Shown: piece after piece, positions 47,021 to 61,603 of the stretch
Numbering within the stretch: position 1 is the stretch's first letter
How the letters are laid out: each line of letters begins with the position of its first letter
Assembly: GCA_021234155.1 (NCBI GenBank)
Contig: JAJEKV010000066.1
Coordinates: forward strand, 740,837 to 804,836
Direction of reading: 5' to 3'
DNA: 64,000 nt
Source of the DNA: Isoetes taiwanensis
Taxonomy: Eukaryota > Streptophyta > Lycopodiopsida > Isoetales > Isoetaceae
Notes under the pieces: generated by a model
What the model saw: only the letters and a program-made list of their open reading frames with translations
What the model was told of the DNA's origin: nothing
Database searches by the model: none
Program-made: the position numbers and the translations under genes

Positions 47021-47860
47021 TTAGAAAGCAGGGGTTATGCTGCGATGTGCGGGAGTAAGACATTGGTAGCCATAATTTATCATGAATGGAGACATTTTAG
47101 AAGACTCTGCTTTTGTCTTTGTTATAAGTAATTCTACCAAGTAAATATAATCCGCCCATTGTGGATTTACTCCATACATAGCCAGTAGCATATCTTCGAT
47201 AATACGATTGACTCGTTCTGTTTGACCATCTGTCTGAGGATGGTAGGCTGTACTCATGGCAAGCTTGGTCTGGATGGTGGCGAAGAAATCCTTCCAAAAT
47301 GCACTGACAAACTTAGGATCCCTATCTGATACAATTACTCTCGGCATCCCCGTGCAGCCTGAAAATTTCCTTTGCAAAGAGCAAGGCGGTGTCGGTGGTG
47401 CGACATGGCGTGAAGTGAGCCATCTTTGATAATTTGTCGACCCGACCATTAATGCATCATATCCCCGGAGAGTGCGTGGAAGCCCCACAATGAAATCCAT
47501 GGTTATGACTTCCCACTTGGCGTTGGGCACATCCAAAGGTTGCAACTCCCAGGGAACTCTTAATTGCTCGGCCTTGGTTTGGTCGACAAACGACCTTTGT
47601 TTGATGTACCTAGCAATATCCTTCTTCATGGAAGGCCAAAAATAGCTGGAGCGGATCTTAAAGTAAGTTTTCATAAAACCCGCATGTCTCGCTATAGGGC
47701 TGTTGTGTGTATCATGGAGAATCGGCTTTCGCACCCAAGAAGTCATTTGGAACACACAACTTATCTTTGTAATATAATAAATTGCCCTCCTTCTTATATG
47801 AGCGGAATGCTTCACGTTCTCTATCGAGACGGGCTTCCTTACCCAAACTTTCCCAAACAT
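47021..47860 (-). pseudogene. Ty3/gypsy integrase core
   Basis: A 279-codon stretch with the DDE core: MDFIVGLPRT (first Asp), VSDRDPKF (second Asp) and STAYHPQTDGQTERVNRIIE (Glu). The zinc-binding part upstream keeps HDTHNSPIARHAGFMKTY but its CxxC pair is lost. A frame-shifted patch replaces the sequence between the first and second Asp. It shares its frame with the RNase H part upstream and is separated from it by stop codons. Confidence 0.88.
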
Positions 47861-48022
47861 TACTGAATTAGGGATGCGTGGCGTGGTGCGTTTCTATCCG
47901 CTTCCCAAACTCGGTTTGGTGAGTGTGAAAATGGCATTACAATGGGTCCGGGTTATGAAGGGATGCGTGACAAAGCATCCGCAACCACATTGTGCTTCCC
48001 CGGTTTTTATATACAATCGAAG

Positions 48023-48745
48023 TCATATTCCTCGAGGAATTCCATCCATCTTCATTTGGAGATTCAGATTTGGCTGGGTGGATAGATAGCGGAGACTCTG
48101 ATGATCCGTATCCAGCTGAAATCTTCTACCAAGAAGGTAGTGTCTCCAAATACGGAGAGCACGTACAACTGCTAGCAACTCCTGATCATGGGTAGGATAT
48201 CGCTGCTCTGCATCATTCATCTTCTTTGAATCGTAAGCAACAACTCTCCCCTCCTGCATTAAGACTCCACCGGTAGCTATCTTACTCGCATCGGTGGCTA
48301 CCGATTTATCCTTTTCAGGATCAGGCAAGGTAAGGACTGGTGCCGATGTTAAAGCATCCTTGAGCTTTTGAAAGCTGACTTGGACTTTTGTTTTCCAATG
48401 TTCCATCCAATCCTTTACTTTCTCATGCCTTGTGAGATTAGTAAGAGGTGCGGCAATTGTTGCAAAATCTTTAACAAATTTCTGGTAATATCGCGAGGTC
48501 CCCAGAAACTCCGGACTTAAGAACATTGTTAATTTGGAATGGGCCAATCCTCTTTGCTTCCTATCTTGGCATTTAGTGCAGCCTTGAATTCCTTCTGCTG
48601 AGCCGTATAACACCCCAATAATTCTTTTCAGGTGGCGAACTTTGCATTTTAGAACTTGTGAGAAGAGGCGATGAGTGCTTGCTTCTGCAAAGCTAATCGA
48701 GATGTTGTTACCATGACCTATGCTTTGCAAGGTTTTACTATACAA
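48023..48745 (-). pseudogene. Ty3/gypsy RT thumb and RNase H
   Basis: The stretch LGTSRYYQKFVKDFATIAAP and PLTNLTRHEK is the RT connection region. TDASKIATGGVLMQ, DSKKMNDAEQRYPTHDQELL and DTDHQSLRYL are RNase H motifs with the catalytic Asp and Glu in place. The N-terminal 60 residues are disrupted. Confidence 0.85.
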
Positions 48746-49100
48746 AGATCGAGAATATCATCAAAGAAATGACAACAAATCATCCAAAATATTGGCGGAA
48801 GATGTCATTCATCGCGCATAAGCGTTGAGGGGCATTCAGGTGATCAAAAGCATGATGACCAAATTCATAATGCCATATCGAGTGCGAAAAGCAGACTTAT
48901 AAGATATCCTCCTCCTTTATCCTTGTCGATGGTACGGAGGCGCAAATCAATCTTTGAAATATTTGCCTTGTAAGCTGTGGTCATAAGATCATCTGCCCTA
49001 AGGCAGGCATGTGATTCTTGATGGTATGCTTATTGAGTTGCTTATAATCAATACATCCTTAAAGACTATCTTTCTTCTTTACAAAAGAATAGAGATGGAA
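48746..49100 (-). pseudogene. Ty3/gypsy reverse-transcriptase remnant
   Basis: With frameshifts and stops, the minus strand still shows relics of SLRM.IDYR.LN near 49060-49020 and FRTRYG near 48875, then NILDDLLSF and YSKTL where FLDDILVYSKT is expected (near 48790-48730). The active-site block is damaged. It joins directly to the RNase H part. Confidence 0.6.
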
Positions 49101-49479
49101 ATGGTGAAACACTAGGCTAGGAATAAATCCAGTTCGGTAACTCTTGTAGTTGTTCATAAGCTCACCCTTTAAGTCAGGAGGGACTCATTCGATGAGGGCC
49201 TTCTTTGGTGACCCATTTTTGAAAGTTCAAGGGATTATCTCACATTCTACCCCTCTAAAGGAGGAAGCTTGTGGATCTCATCACGGAAAAAGATCACTAA
49301 ATTCACCGAAGAAGGGTACTTGATAATACGATGGTAGGCGTCGATTTCACATACATTTTGAGTCGGACTCAATGGAAGCAAGTTTAATGAGGAGCAAGGA
49401 GTTCATTCCTGCGTACTTATAGCTCTTGCTAGCTGCTTTATTGACATTGGCGCATAGCGGAGTGTAATGAATCACCTTT

Positions 49480-50033
49480 TATCGTCACCGTGCTCCATTA
49501 GCGGCGTTGAAGGTGACCTCCGTTTCTCCGCGATGCAATGTGGGCCAGGGGCAGCTAAAAACTCCATTCCCACAATAAGATCATATTTGCCAATCAATAT
49601 TAACTCGGCACTAAGGCCAGTTACTTTTGTGTATTTTAAGGTTAACTGCAATGACCATGAGTGTGTTAATGCGATCTTTACCGGTGGCTAATGTGACTGC
49701 GGCAGGTCGGGATCTCAAGCGTTTCAGTTGCGATGCACGGGCCATTCTAGGAAACAAAATTATGGGTACTACAGGTGTCCATCAAAATTATGGGGGCTTC
49801 GCGTCTACTTGGCCTATTGTAGAAATATGAGGAAAGTGGGCTTTCGGTACGTTACTTTTGTTTCTATGGCCCGTGAGAATATGAGGCAGCCATGAATGTA
49901 CTTCGGAGCCCTCGTTCTCCATGAAAGCGGGTGGACTCGGATCTTCGATCAGTCGGCCATAGCGGTTAGTGATCTCTGGCGTGACGTCACGAACAGTGCA
50001 TGAAGTGTCGGGCCTCTCATCTGCCATTAGCAT
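49480..50033 (-). pseudogene. Ty3/gypsy aspartic protease remnant
   Basis: Minus-strand readings give VDAKPP, then ILMDT.STHNFVS, the retroviral-type protease active site where a functional copy would have DSGSTHNF, and further on DLIVGMEFLAAPGPH, the usual second conserved block. Stops and frame changes lie between. The order protease, RT, RNase H, integrase, chromodomain is that of Ty3/gypsy pol. Confidence 0.6.
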
Positions 50034-50379
50034 GCCTTATCCAGTGAAGACTGTTCTCGGCCTCTTTAGGAATGAACGTAAGAGGCCCGAACCCTTCACC
50101 AGGCATTGTTACGCTTATGCAGTGCTAAAGGCGACTTTCTTCTCTGGCGGTAAGTAGGAATTGTCGAAGGGGCCGGACTTGGCCCGAGCGAGAGGTTTGT
50201 AAAGGTGTGAGGGCGGTAGTGAAATTTCGCGAGTAAGGAGGCTGCAGTCGTGAGATCTTACAGTTCCTTAGTGTCTTCCTCAAGGCTTAATGCCTTTAGC
50301 TTAGCCTCTTGACTTTTGGGTCTATGGCCTTGACCATCGCGTTTAATGGATGAGACCAGCCCTTCAATGTAGCCCTCCT

Positions 50380-50720
50380 CTTTGCCCTTTTCTCATTCAT
50401 TCTGGCGGGTACATACAACCTCAAAGCGCGCCAGATTCGTCCGGTGTAGGCACGCGGACAGCCCTTGTTCTAACGTAGAAGGTCACAGATACATTGGCAT
50501 TTGTCGCGCCGCGAAGACGTAATCACCGATTTAAAAGCCTTAGCGAACTAACGAACTTGCATCGCTCTTTGTCCGGTGCTTAGCTCACGTAACCCTTCCA
50601 CCAAATGCAGGCTGACTCGGTAAAGGTTAAGTATTGGCGACCTTCCACTGTATCTTTTCTGTCATTTCATAAGTTTCCGAATTCCTTCATTCGTCCAACC
50701 AAGATTCGCATTCAAGCCTC
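50380..50720 (-). pseudogene. Ty3/gypsy gag (capsid) remnant
   Basis: Near 50625-50580 the minus strand reads FTESACIWWKGYV, which matches the conserved capsid block where a WW pair follows an A-rich helix. No continuous ORF remains. Position upstream of the protease remnant supports it. Confidence 0.45.
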
Positions 50721-53700
50721 CTCACGGATTTCCCATCAAAGCCGAGAGCCAACCGGTTCTTCCATATCGCAGTGATGGAAAGAATCTTCGGCGGTTTTCG
50801 GTATTTCCTTATCTACGCCTTGAATGGTCAACTGCACGATGGCGAGGACGAAGAACGAAGTGGTTGAATCAATGAGGAAGCGGCTATCCTTAGAGGAACC
50901 GATGGCGGCAGCATGAGTCCTCCGCTTTAATGCAGTGCGGGGGCTAGCTCACGGGAGGAGATGAGCATTGTCGCAGTGGACTCAATGGTCCTTGAGAGGC
51001 AATTCGGAATCCGTCCTCGAGTATGTGGCGGTGGGTTGGTATGCAAAACATAGGCCTATAATTCGTAGAGTTGCCTTTTCATTATCATCAATTCTTGTTA
51101 GGGGTGAGCCCTCTGCGTTGGAGGGTGTTGCCAAAGCGGCGTTAAGTACCGCCGTCCCCATAGGAAGCATTCATGAATATATAAAATGATTTACATTAAT
51201 GTACAATCCCTTTTTGAGTTAATTGAGACAAAAGTATATACAAGCAGAAAACAATATTTGTATTTCATTGAAGTTGAGTACAACAACGGGTTGATTGATA
51301 CATGGATTGAGGACAAAAGTAGATTTATGATACAATGGGAACTTTTAAAGTTCTACTTGCACCTTGGCGTAACCGCCAACAAAGAAACATAGCGGAAGAG
51401 ACCAAGCCTAGGGGTTGGCGAAGGGTACAAAGATAAGCGTGGCAGGTACTCTCGATGCATTTCGGACCGAGTTTATAAGCGTGCCGGGCTTGGACAATGA
51501 TTGCCCAGTACTCCCATGTTGGTGATGTCGAAGGTTAAAGAGCAGCAGCATGCGCGCCAGAAGTTGCAGGTGGTCGTTAGCGTCCTCTCCGAAGGCCGTT
51601 GCTGGTCATATTCCGATGAGTCCACAGTGCGACCGGGGTCATCTTGGATCCTCGAGAAGGCTCGATCCACGAGGATGTTAACTATCTCCGACCCTTTGTC
51701 GAGGAATTAGGTAGAGTTCCACGGTGGCGGTGGTTAGGTTTCTAGCCTTCCTCCCACTCTGGATATTCACCATATCGGCCATAGTCACGATACGGCGGGA
51801 TCGTCCCTCTAACCATATCGGTAATTCTCTCATCATATTCCCCAAATGGTTTCCTCTGCTGACGCCAGTTGGAATGAATGAGGAAACATTTTGTAATTCC
51901 ATTTATATTCTAAAAGTTTTAATGCTCTTGAAGAGGATGTCATAAAAACACCGCAATTCAATAATACTCCTCGAAACTTTTGTATTTAATAAGTAAAAAT
52001 GGGTACACCATTTGTGATATGGTCCATTCAATTTATGTCGAAAATCCCCGAGAACACACATATGTATATATATAACAAAATTAGCAAAACATATATATAT
52101 ACATTTTTTTCATCAACTTAAAATTAGATGCAGGAACTAGGCCTGCCTCTTGATCCTTATTTGGGAGTGGTGGAAGCCGTCCCGGTGTATGTGAGTAACT
52201 TGGCGGGGTCTATATGGCGGCTTCACCAGCAGATGCAACCTAAATTGGATAGGCCTTAGCGGCCAATGGGGCTGCGGTGATGAGGAGCTTCATGCCCATC
52301 AAAGGCATAATGCGACCGAAGTCGGGCAAGATCGTCGTGCAGTACATACATAAGCGTGCGATGAAGCTCTTGTGGCGGCGATTAATAAGAGAGTGCGCGG
52401 AGGCCACCATGGCGGCGTCGTACTAGATCTCGAGGCCTATGAAGAGGACTTGCCATGTCGGAAGAGAACGACAAAAGCGGAAAAGGTGGTTACCGGCGCA
52501 CCAGCGAAGTCTCGAGATCGCGCCGCCTTCCTTATCCAAAGTCCATGGGGACTTCTTCCTCCTTGAGCTCTGTTGCTCCTCCTTCTTGTCGCGAGGGGTT
52601 ATGGTATAAATCTTCACCCTCATCATCGAGTGGAGGAACCTCCCAACCATATTAATGTTTGGGAGATTGGTCCCCATAAGCTGATGAAGGCATCACAGTG
52701 CGAGGTTATTTGGTTCACGCATCCAATCGAAGACATAATGATCTCCGTAGGCTCTAGGGTCTCGTGAGCTGAAGCGGTGGTGCACCTCGGGGCTTCGAAG
52801 TGAAGTCGATGAAATCATCCATACAATACTCCCTTAAACAGTAAAAGTACATGGTCTTTAAACTGCGTGTTCGAAATCCGACCACCCGCGTGAAATGCGT
52901 CGAGATAATATCATCCAAAGAGAAGGTATTCACGCCCTTGGTGATAAATACTTCGGAAAGCCGGAGTCTAACCACGACAAGCCTATAGATTGGTCATGGT
53001 AGCGGTGGTAAGCTCCTCAGCTAGCTCCTTCCAGCGAGACGAAATTAAGCCCATTCTATATGCTTTCGTCATCCCCTCTCGGAGGGATTAAACGGTTGCC
53101 CTTCTCTGCGGCAAGGTCTCATCCTCCGCGTATTGGTCCATGAGGATGGCTAATCTTGGTAGCTTCCGAGATCACTAGCGCCTTTGATCTTTGGACCAGC
53201 GGTAGATGTTTACCCCATGGGTTTCCCCTTCAAGGCGTCATAAACGTAGTATTGTCCCCGCCTAGCATCTGTAGAGACTATCTCATCAAATACAAGTGGG
53301 AGGATCCCCGGAGGAATACCTGGAAGCATTTCCTCCATGTAAGAGAGATCAAGGGAATCCAGTAGTCGGGATCTTGCGTGCATCAATGTGGCAAAGGAGA
53401 TCTATCGTTGGCGCCAACCAAAGGCTCTGTGAGTCGAAGGGAACACAATGGATCCCATTTCTCTCCATCAAAGATTACCCACGAGGCGACAGATTCGTGG
53501 CCCGATAATGGTAGCTAGAAGGGAGGAGAGAGGAAAAGCGTTTAAAATAACCTTACAGTCCCTTTTAAACCCTTTTATTAAAACTGACGTCAGCATTTTA
53601 TTTTAAATTTAACATAAAAAAACATTAAGAAGCTTTTAATTCAAAATAAAAGCCTCTTTATTAATTATCACAAAATATGTACAAATGCGGATCCTTAAGA

Positions 53701-56359
53701 GTAAGGCTAAGGTTGCTCCCCGGTATCCTACCCGGTGAGGGCTAAATCCTTAGGCATTATGGTGACCCTCTTTAGTGGATAGGCGCCAAGGTTGGCGTCT
53801 CAAAAGTGCCACCAAGTAGGCTTCGGCGACCTCTTGGGCCTTGAAGTGCAAAAGGTCACGGAAGCGAGGAGATCAGTCTTAAATTGGCAAATGCGATCTC
53901 CGTCACCGACCACCGAAAGAATACGATCGGAAGGTCGAGGTGGACTTCATTCTTATTGAGGATCTCCCATAATGCGAATGGGTGAGAGCAGGTAAGGGCT
54001 TCGACGTGCTTTCACCGGGCTAGACGGTGTTATTATAGTCTTAATGACGGCCGTGGGAGTTAATCCAATCGGCTGCTACTCGATTGGGCTAATCTTCTTC
54101 AAAAGCCAAACCGGTCCAGCAACTTATCCCTTGTATTGACTGCTTAGGCCTTATGGAAGCTCCTTCCTTGAGACTTAGCGGTCGGATCGTCGGTTTGGGT
54201 TAGACCCACTCCAGTGCACCTCCCTCACAGCACGAAGTCCACGCTGAAGTCTTGTCGGTCCAGCTCATCTTGCTCCATCTTCTCAGCTCTCTTCAGGAGC
54301 TCTCCTCGAATCTTCTTGGATCTAAACAAAAGGCAAAGAACGCGGCATGGCCCGATTAAGTTGATGATGAAGATGCAGATTTATTGTGCGCGTCCATATC
54401 TATCTGAATAGTTGTCGGATAGTCTATCGCGATGTCGGGGATTTCTCCCCACACAAGGCATTTGGAACCCTCATGCCCGGTATGGGGAACCTCAATAATA
54501 CGCCATCAATGGCCAATAACCGTCCAGAATGCCGTCTCCAGAACAGCGTGTCGACCATCAATCCGTTGAATTAGATCCTCCCTGGCAAAACCCGATCGCA
54601 ATTAGGCCTCGAATCGACATCTTCCTCCTCAGGTATGGCCTTCACGATTAGGAGGATAAAATTTGATGAGCATCATCACCATATCACGGTTGCTCAACGA
54701 GAATTTATATGGGGCGTGGAGTTGACCGGATGAGGAATAGCTCGAGAAGTGATGAATGGGATATGGAATCTATGGATTGTTCTCAAACCTGTTGATCCAG
54801 CTCATCCTAACAAGATGTCGATGAGAGTACAGATTAAATTAATACCGTAGTAGCAGCAATCATGGCATTAGATCTCCGATGCTCATGGTGGATGGATCGG
54901 GCGCTCTTGGTAATAATACATGGCGGGTAGTGGTATTTGTGAAGGACAGCAAGGGCTAAGATGCACAAGGCCTGGTATAGAGCAAGGTCCGGTCACGGTG
55001 GCGATGGGGAAGGCGACTCGAGGCCGGTTGGAAGTGAGGAAGCAAAATGAAATGACAAAGAAATGGTTTGCTTCTTGGCCGCTTAACTTTTAAAATTTCA
55101 AATTTTTTTTTTTCTTATTAACTTCAAAGGTACATTATTAAAAAAAAAATGTCACCGGTGAATCTGGCATACATCACCGATTCGGTAGATGGCATTATCT
55201 GAACTACTCGGTAGGCGTCGTCGAGAAATGCAAAGCGTAGGGGATTGACTAGCGGGCCAGCGTTGACTCAAGTCTGACCCAGATTGGTGTAGAAGCGACT
55301 TATTCGAGCGCTTCGATCTTGGTAGCGAGATGACAAAGACAAAGCCCGGTAGGGATTAGTTTGGGCACATATGACCATTTTAAGCCTAAGTTATTTGTTC
55401 TAGGAGTAGTCCGAGATGCGGGTCCCTTTGGAACCATCATCTTGTCATTTATGAGCTACCAGCGGCACACTTTAGGCCTCAATCTTGGCCCCTCCATGAA
55501 GCTACAATTTCTTAGCAACCTAACACCAAGCCAAACAATAACAAAGAGAACTAGCGACACATTGACTTAGCCTCCTCTAACTCGTGCCTTTCACGAGTTA
55601 GTGTTTGGCCAGTGCTATGATTGAAACCTTAGCCAGAAATCCGCGGCTCACGACCCTTTATTGACGCTCGAGGAATATATCGACCCTGGGGCGGTATACA
55701 TGCAGGACTTTCCCCTCAATGGCGTCCTTATCACCATGAAGCGAGACCCTCCGGTACGGGCCATCTATGGAATGGTAGAAGGATCACGAAGGTCAATGCA
55801 TTACGCCTTCAATGGGACTCGTCAGCGGAAGCATGAATACAAGGGTTAGCACCACGGCCGAATATACATAAATAGCCACCCACGAAGGGTGAAGCGCGTT
55901 CATCAATATACCAGCGGCATAGAATATGCATCTAATCTTTAAGCGCCCAAAACCGGGTTCTACCCATTTCGGACTCGGTGAGGATTGGTACGGCGAGTGG
56001 GCCTCAAGAAGAATCGGCGGTCGAGGTCTTGGCATGGCGTTGGCATAGAACATCGGCTAGGTTGTCCCTCCATCCACCCCTCATTGCACACTTTCGCCGG
56101 TGGTCGAATTTCATCGCAGCATGGCAGCTATAGCCTTCAGGAAGCATAGGCTTCGGGGCATCACCCTCTGAGCCTACTCGGAGTTCATGGCACAGTCCGG
56201 AGTAAAGCGGTCGGTACGTCCCCTTCGAATCCATGATGTGGTTCCATGGGTGAGCTAGAGAATCGTGCCACATCGGCGAACCGCATCGTGCAACTTACTC
56301 ACCTAAATCTACTCAAAGTCGCGGGGTGCTCCATACGGATCCACACCTCTACACCGAAG
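50721..56359. other. Repetitive DNA without recognisable genes
   Basis: Richer in G and C than the left half, with many short open frames on both strands and no domain I can name. An AT-repeat tract lies near 52050-52110. Probably decayed or error-laden retroelement sequence, including the upstream part of the Ty3/gypsy element. Confidence 0.4.
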
Positions 56360-57960
56360 TGCGTGGCGTTCCACATATTTATCGCAGCATATTTAAGTAT
56401 AAATGCGTGACCGTCACTATGAATAATTAATGGCACATTAATTATTCATAAGTATCGATTAGCTATGTTAATAATTAGATTATAAAGTGGAAACCCTAGC
56501 AAAACCCTAATTCGAATTAGGGCTTATCCTAATATTAAAAGGGCTAAAATACCAAAATTAGTTAATTTATGACAGCCCTTTTGTCCCAAATCGATTGGGC
56601 AAGGTAGGGTTCCATTTGGACACCCAAATTAGGGCTTTATTGCCCCAATTCGAATTGAAGAACCAATTGGGGATGGAGGAGGAAGGCGGCGGCCCGGCCA
56701 GTATAGGTTAGTCGGATGGAGCAGCCCAAGACCGATTTATTGATTTAGTCGGTAGGTTACTTTGTTGATTATAGCATAGCACCTCTACGTGGTGTGTTCT
56801 CTCTACATTTTCTGCATTGGTTTTACGATTAGACTAACCCTTGATTGATATGGTGAGGTATTCTTATCTAGTCTGCAATAGATGCTGGTTGATGGTTTAG
56901 TAGTTCTTTGCTTAGTTAGCACTCGGGATATGGGGATGGGGGTAGAGACCTCTGAGCCATGTATTTGTAGTATGCTCCTAGATAGAGCCACTGTATTATT
57001 CCATTAGATGATGCGGCACGTGCCTGAAATATGCCAAGTGCGATGGATGCTATGGAGTGACTTAGCATAAACGCAGGGACCTGATGGTGAAGTGGGGTGG
57101 GGTCTTTACCCGCGAACATAAAAAGGCTCACGAGACTCCCTACAGTGGACTAGGCTAATAAGCTAGGCCCGATTGAGCTAGAAGCGATCGGTAGGGTATG
57201 GGTCGACACTCCACAGGTGTAGTTGGTGTAGCTGACCGTAGGGCTGCTGCCTGCACTTTGTAGTAGATTTAGAGGCGGTAAAGTGGAATGCGGATCGCGA
57301 TTAGCTGATCGCGACGCGTATTCAGATCCACCCATGGAACCAGCGATCACGGAAGGGGCCTTCCCGGAGCCTGCCTCATCGGGCGGGGACTTCATGAAGA
57401 CCACCGTAGTAGGCTCGAAGAGATTTGATACCTTAGTCTGCGTATCCGAGGAAGGCTATAGTAGCGCCATGGCGTGGATTGGACTCATCACCGCAAAGGG
57501 GTATTGCAGGGAAGGCCAGTGGAGTGGACAACCACTAGCCAGGTATTCTATGCGATAGCGAGGTTATACCTAAATACGTTGATCTCTTGGTAAATGATCC
57601 CGGATCCATCCTCATCGGATGCGAGCGGGGTAGAACACGGGGGTTTGGGGTGTTTTCTTAGGTTTAAGGTGCATATTCTTTGTCGTTGGTACTTGGATGG
57701 ATGTGCCACGCCGTGGTGGTTATTTATATATGATTTATGATGGCTGTTGCTTTCTAACATGTATTCAGCTTAAGCTGACGTAGAACCCCATTGAAGCGTG
57801 GGCCGAATGACCCCTTAGGTGTCGCTTCTTTTCCGGACATCATATCATAGATGGCCGAAATGAGCTGAGGAGGAGCCACGCTCAATAATTATTCGCCATG
57901 GAAGAATCCATTATCTCCGAAGTCATCTATTCGAGGCCGCATCCACCGATGCTCCAGCTC
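56360..57960 (+). repeat. 5' LTR of the second element
   Basis: Starts near GTGGCGTTCCACATATTTAT and is alignable with 61604-63200 throughout, including the CTACGTGGTGTGTTCTC and TGGATGCTATGGAGTGAC words. Differences are mostly 1-3-base insertions and deletions. Confidence 0.7.
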
Positions 57961-60900
57961 TATGGTCAGTTGGCGAGATCATATATGACTCATCAAATCA
58001 ATCTTAACTTTTGGTCATTTAATTTTTGTGTTAGGTGGATGCTCAATAAGTGTGAGTTTTGAGAAGTTTAAAGGAGGCGATTTTAGGAGGAAAAAGTTGT
58101 GAGGAGGACCAAGATTGGAAGGCTATAACTACGTAGGTAGCGGCGAAAGTTGGGATGAAGGCGGCGGCTCGATGGATCGGGCACCCTCCCAAATACCTAG
58201 GGGAACCCGTCTCAGGAGCAAAATGGACAAGCAGGTAGAAAAACAAAGAGGCTGGGGGTATCAGGGGTGTTTCTTTTTGAAAATAAAGCGGCCCCATTAT
58301 AAACGCGTCCGGCCCCATACGGTCAGGTATAAAATGCAGCGTCCGTTTTTAAAAATAAGTTTTTCCTTTTCGCGCACGTTTTGAACCCTTGACCTCTTAC
58401 TTCCAATGACACTCTTTCCATCTTGACTATCTTTATGCCTTAGCATATATATGTTCTATTATTTTGTTATACATATCGATGATACATTACGTCTGGTTAC
58501 ATACGGTTCTTTTTAAGAAAAAGGTGCATCATGGGATTGAACCCGCGATATACCGCACCCAAGCCAACACCCAACTACCCGATAAAGCCAACTTCTTTCT
58601 TGGAGTGATATAATGCTTTTCCTGGTATTTATGGTGCATCTATATTCCTATTTAAATTAGAGAGTGCCTTTGGTAAACCCGCGAGTGGAGGCACCATAGC
58701 GGCCGGAGCAAAGCTCTTCGCCATGGCAGCCCAGAGACGAAGCTCTTAAAAGCCATAGCGGCCGGATGGCTCTTAGCCATGGCCGGAGTAAGCGACCTTG
58801 CCGCCATAGCCATGGGAGAACGACCTCTCTCTGCGCTATGATCCAGCAGGATAGCTGTTAACCATATATAAAGCTAGTATCCTATAGGAATGTGACCAAG
58901 CGTGGCGAAGAGTTAGTGGCATTCCCATCGGCTGTTTGGTTATTTGAATTTAATTAGCTAGCAATGAGGGGCAACTTTCTAGAATAGCGTGAATTATTAT
59001 ATCCTTGGATATTCTTTATCGTGACCAATAATACCCGATTCGATTGTTCCTCGACCTATAACTTTAATTATTTTTCCTTTGGTAGATGCCTTGATGACGT
59101 TCTTGAGACGCACTTATGATTCAATCCATACTACATTCATATGCTTTATGTTAGACCTTATTGACGTTATATAGTAATGTTTTATGAACATATTTACTAT
59201 AATTAGCGATTAATGCGTCTCTAGATGTCACAAACCTTGACTGCGTCTCATTTCCCAAAGAAAGGATTTCTTTAGCCCAACCAACTAAGGGGCGCCATGC
59301 GGCCACCTCTAGACCATGTGGGTAGCTTTAATCCTACCCGCAGCGGTTCACTACTTCTTCTCAATGGTGGGTGTTCTTTTTGTGGACCATTTTCCCGGAC
59401 CGCGGTACCAACTCTACGTATCACAGCGGTGAGTTAGCGTGTTAGAGCCCCATAATAAATGTCAACACTTTATTGCGAACTATGGGATGTCATTATTATA
59501 CGTGTCACCGCATTTGTTAGTAATGATGATCTACCCTCTTTGGAATGTTCTCGTGCATTCGATGCCATAACCGTTGTTGATTACGCTCACCTCCTTCTAG
59601 GGTACCTATAAGATAAGGTCAGAGCAAAATGTTTCCAACCATTATTTTAATACCTAAGCGTCTTTAAATTACTTAAAATGAATCTCTGATTCGGGGATTC
59701 GATGAACTCGAGGACGATTACCGCAAAGACCCTCAAGGTAGAGCCTCCTCTATTGAGAATCTTGTGAACCGATCTTTGGGGGGTCCGATCATATGTCCTC
59801 GTTATTTGCCAATATGGCATGGCGTATAAATGCTATCTACCTATATCTATCTATTGTTCAGCCATCTTGGAGGATATTCTTGAATGCACGACATCAGGTA
59901 TATATGTTAGACTTACTCTAGCTAATTTCCTTGATTTAAGCTCTTTCCTTGTTCGCCCAGTGCGATGAACCTAAGATTAGGCAGCTCCAGCCATTGGGAT
60001 AAAGCGAGATATATCTAATTAATGCTATCATATCCCAATATGATATACATCACGAGATATCACAATTAACATCTTTGATCTCCTCACTGAGTGTAGTATG
60101 TAATCTTGCTAAATCCCTTCAAACATCAAAACCACTCGTTGCTATTATGGATACCGTAGCATGTATTGCACCAACCTAAGTCTAGACTCCTATGTAACTT
60201 TCGTTGACATGGAAAATACAATATATTCGGTTTTAGCGGCCAACTTATTTCCCCAACTTGGTTATCTAATTTACCATATATACATGTTGTGGTTTCGACA
60301 CCACTAACCTTACTTTGCCTTCGTCCTCATGGCTCGATCATAGCTTCCACGAGGGGCAGGCTGGCTTCAAGTTCCTTGTGGACATGTTTCATCTCTAGTA
60401 TGTATCCTATCTTCTTAGTTATGTTTTATTATTCGTGGTCTAGTACACATATACCAGCAGTTACTCCTCGGAATACCGATACATGATCTGCGTGATACGT
60501 GATATAGGGGCCGGTGCATAGCTCCTTAGCAACTGTGGGATCTGCGTCGGGGTACCAATTATGTCGAATATGTGCAGAACGTATCATTGCCCTGTAAATA
60601 TAGTGTCTGTATGTGTGATAAATTACGAAGTATAGTAAATGAAATAGAAGCTAATTCAAATGTAAGGATGTAGGAACTAAGTAAAATGTATAAACATAAT
60701 TTGTGAATTAATATGTGTCCTCATATAGCTGTAATCTATGCTTTAAAGATGCAAGAGTGTGAGTGTGGAAGATTAAGAATGTCGAAAGGAATGTGAGCTA
60801 TTTAAGCATAATCAAATATAATAGAAGTGAATAGAAAGTATGTATGTCTTACACAAACCCGGATATGAGACTTAGATTAGGTTATAAGGTTATGAATAAT

Positions 60901-61603
60901 AAGTCATGAACAACGTCTGTCTGTATAATATTAAAGTATATAGGTAAAGGCTAAATACGATAAAAGTATAATATATAGTTGTATTAAAGGATAAGTATAA
61001 ATATAAGGACTATTAAATCGAGGGATAGGAACATCTGAGTTCTTAAAAGCTGTAACAAAAATAGGAAAACAAAATTTGCTACAAAATTAAAGTAGGGATG
61101 CGTAATGAAATGAATTACAAAGTGGAAGCGGGGAATATAATACACCTACGCACACAGTTAATATCCTTAGAATGACTTTCTACTAAGCGGTCGCGAGGTT
61201 AATAATACGTATTATAATATAACAACAAATGGCGGAGTTCTTTATATCTATACCTATCTTTAATATATAATCGATTCTGTATGTATAGAAGGAGCGATTT
61301 CCTAAAATAGATGACTGTGAACTTCGCCACCACCGAGATGAAGCGATTGAGACTCTTCACTTTTGGCAGTCCTAATAGATGATCGTAATGCGATCTATGC
61401 CTCTACCACTTATATCCTAAAGTTATAAATTGCACATTACAAGTCATTTCAAACTTGATCACTTTGAACATGACAACGTCACGTGTGACTTATAATCTCC
61501 GCTATCTCTTTAAGGAGGCTTTCCTTCCAATGTATGATGTGTGCCACAGCAAAGAGTAGTCTTGATCTTGAGGACAACATCATTTTTAAAGATTGGGGGA
61601 GAA
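57961..61603. other. Internal region of the second element
   Basis: No recognisable gag or pol. The left part has repeated CATAGCGGCCGGA words (58697-58790). A tRNA-like stretch on the minus strand lies at about 58525-58595. The right part is AT-rich with a GAGGACAACATC word before the polypurine tract, as in Ty3/gypsy 3' ends. Confidence 0.45.

Noticed and set aside
58525-58595. Minus-strand tRNA-like sequence with a good T-arm (GGGTTCAATCCC).
   Set aside because: The acceptor stem does not pair and no clear anticodon arm can be drawn; at most a tRNA relic or SINE head.
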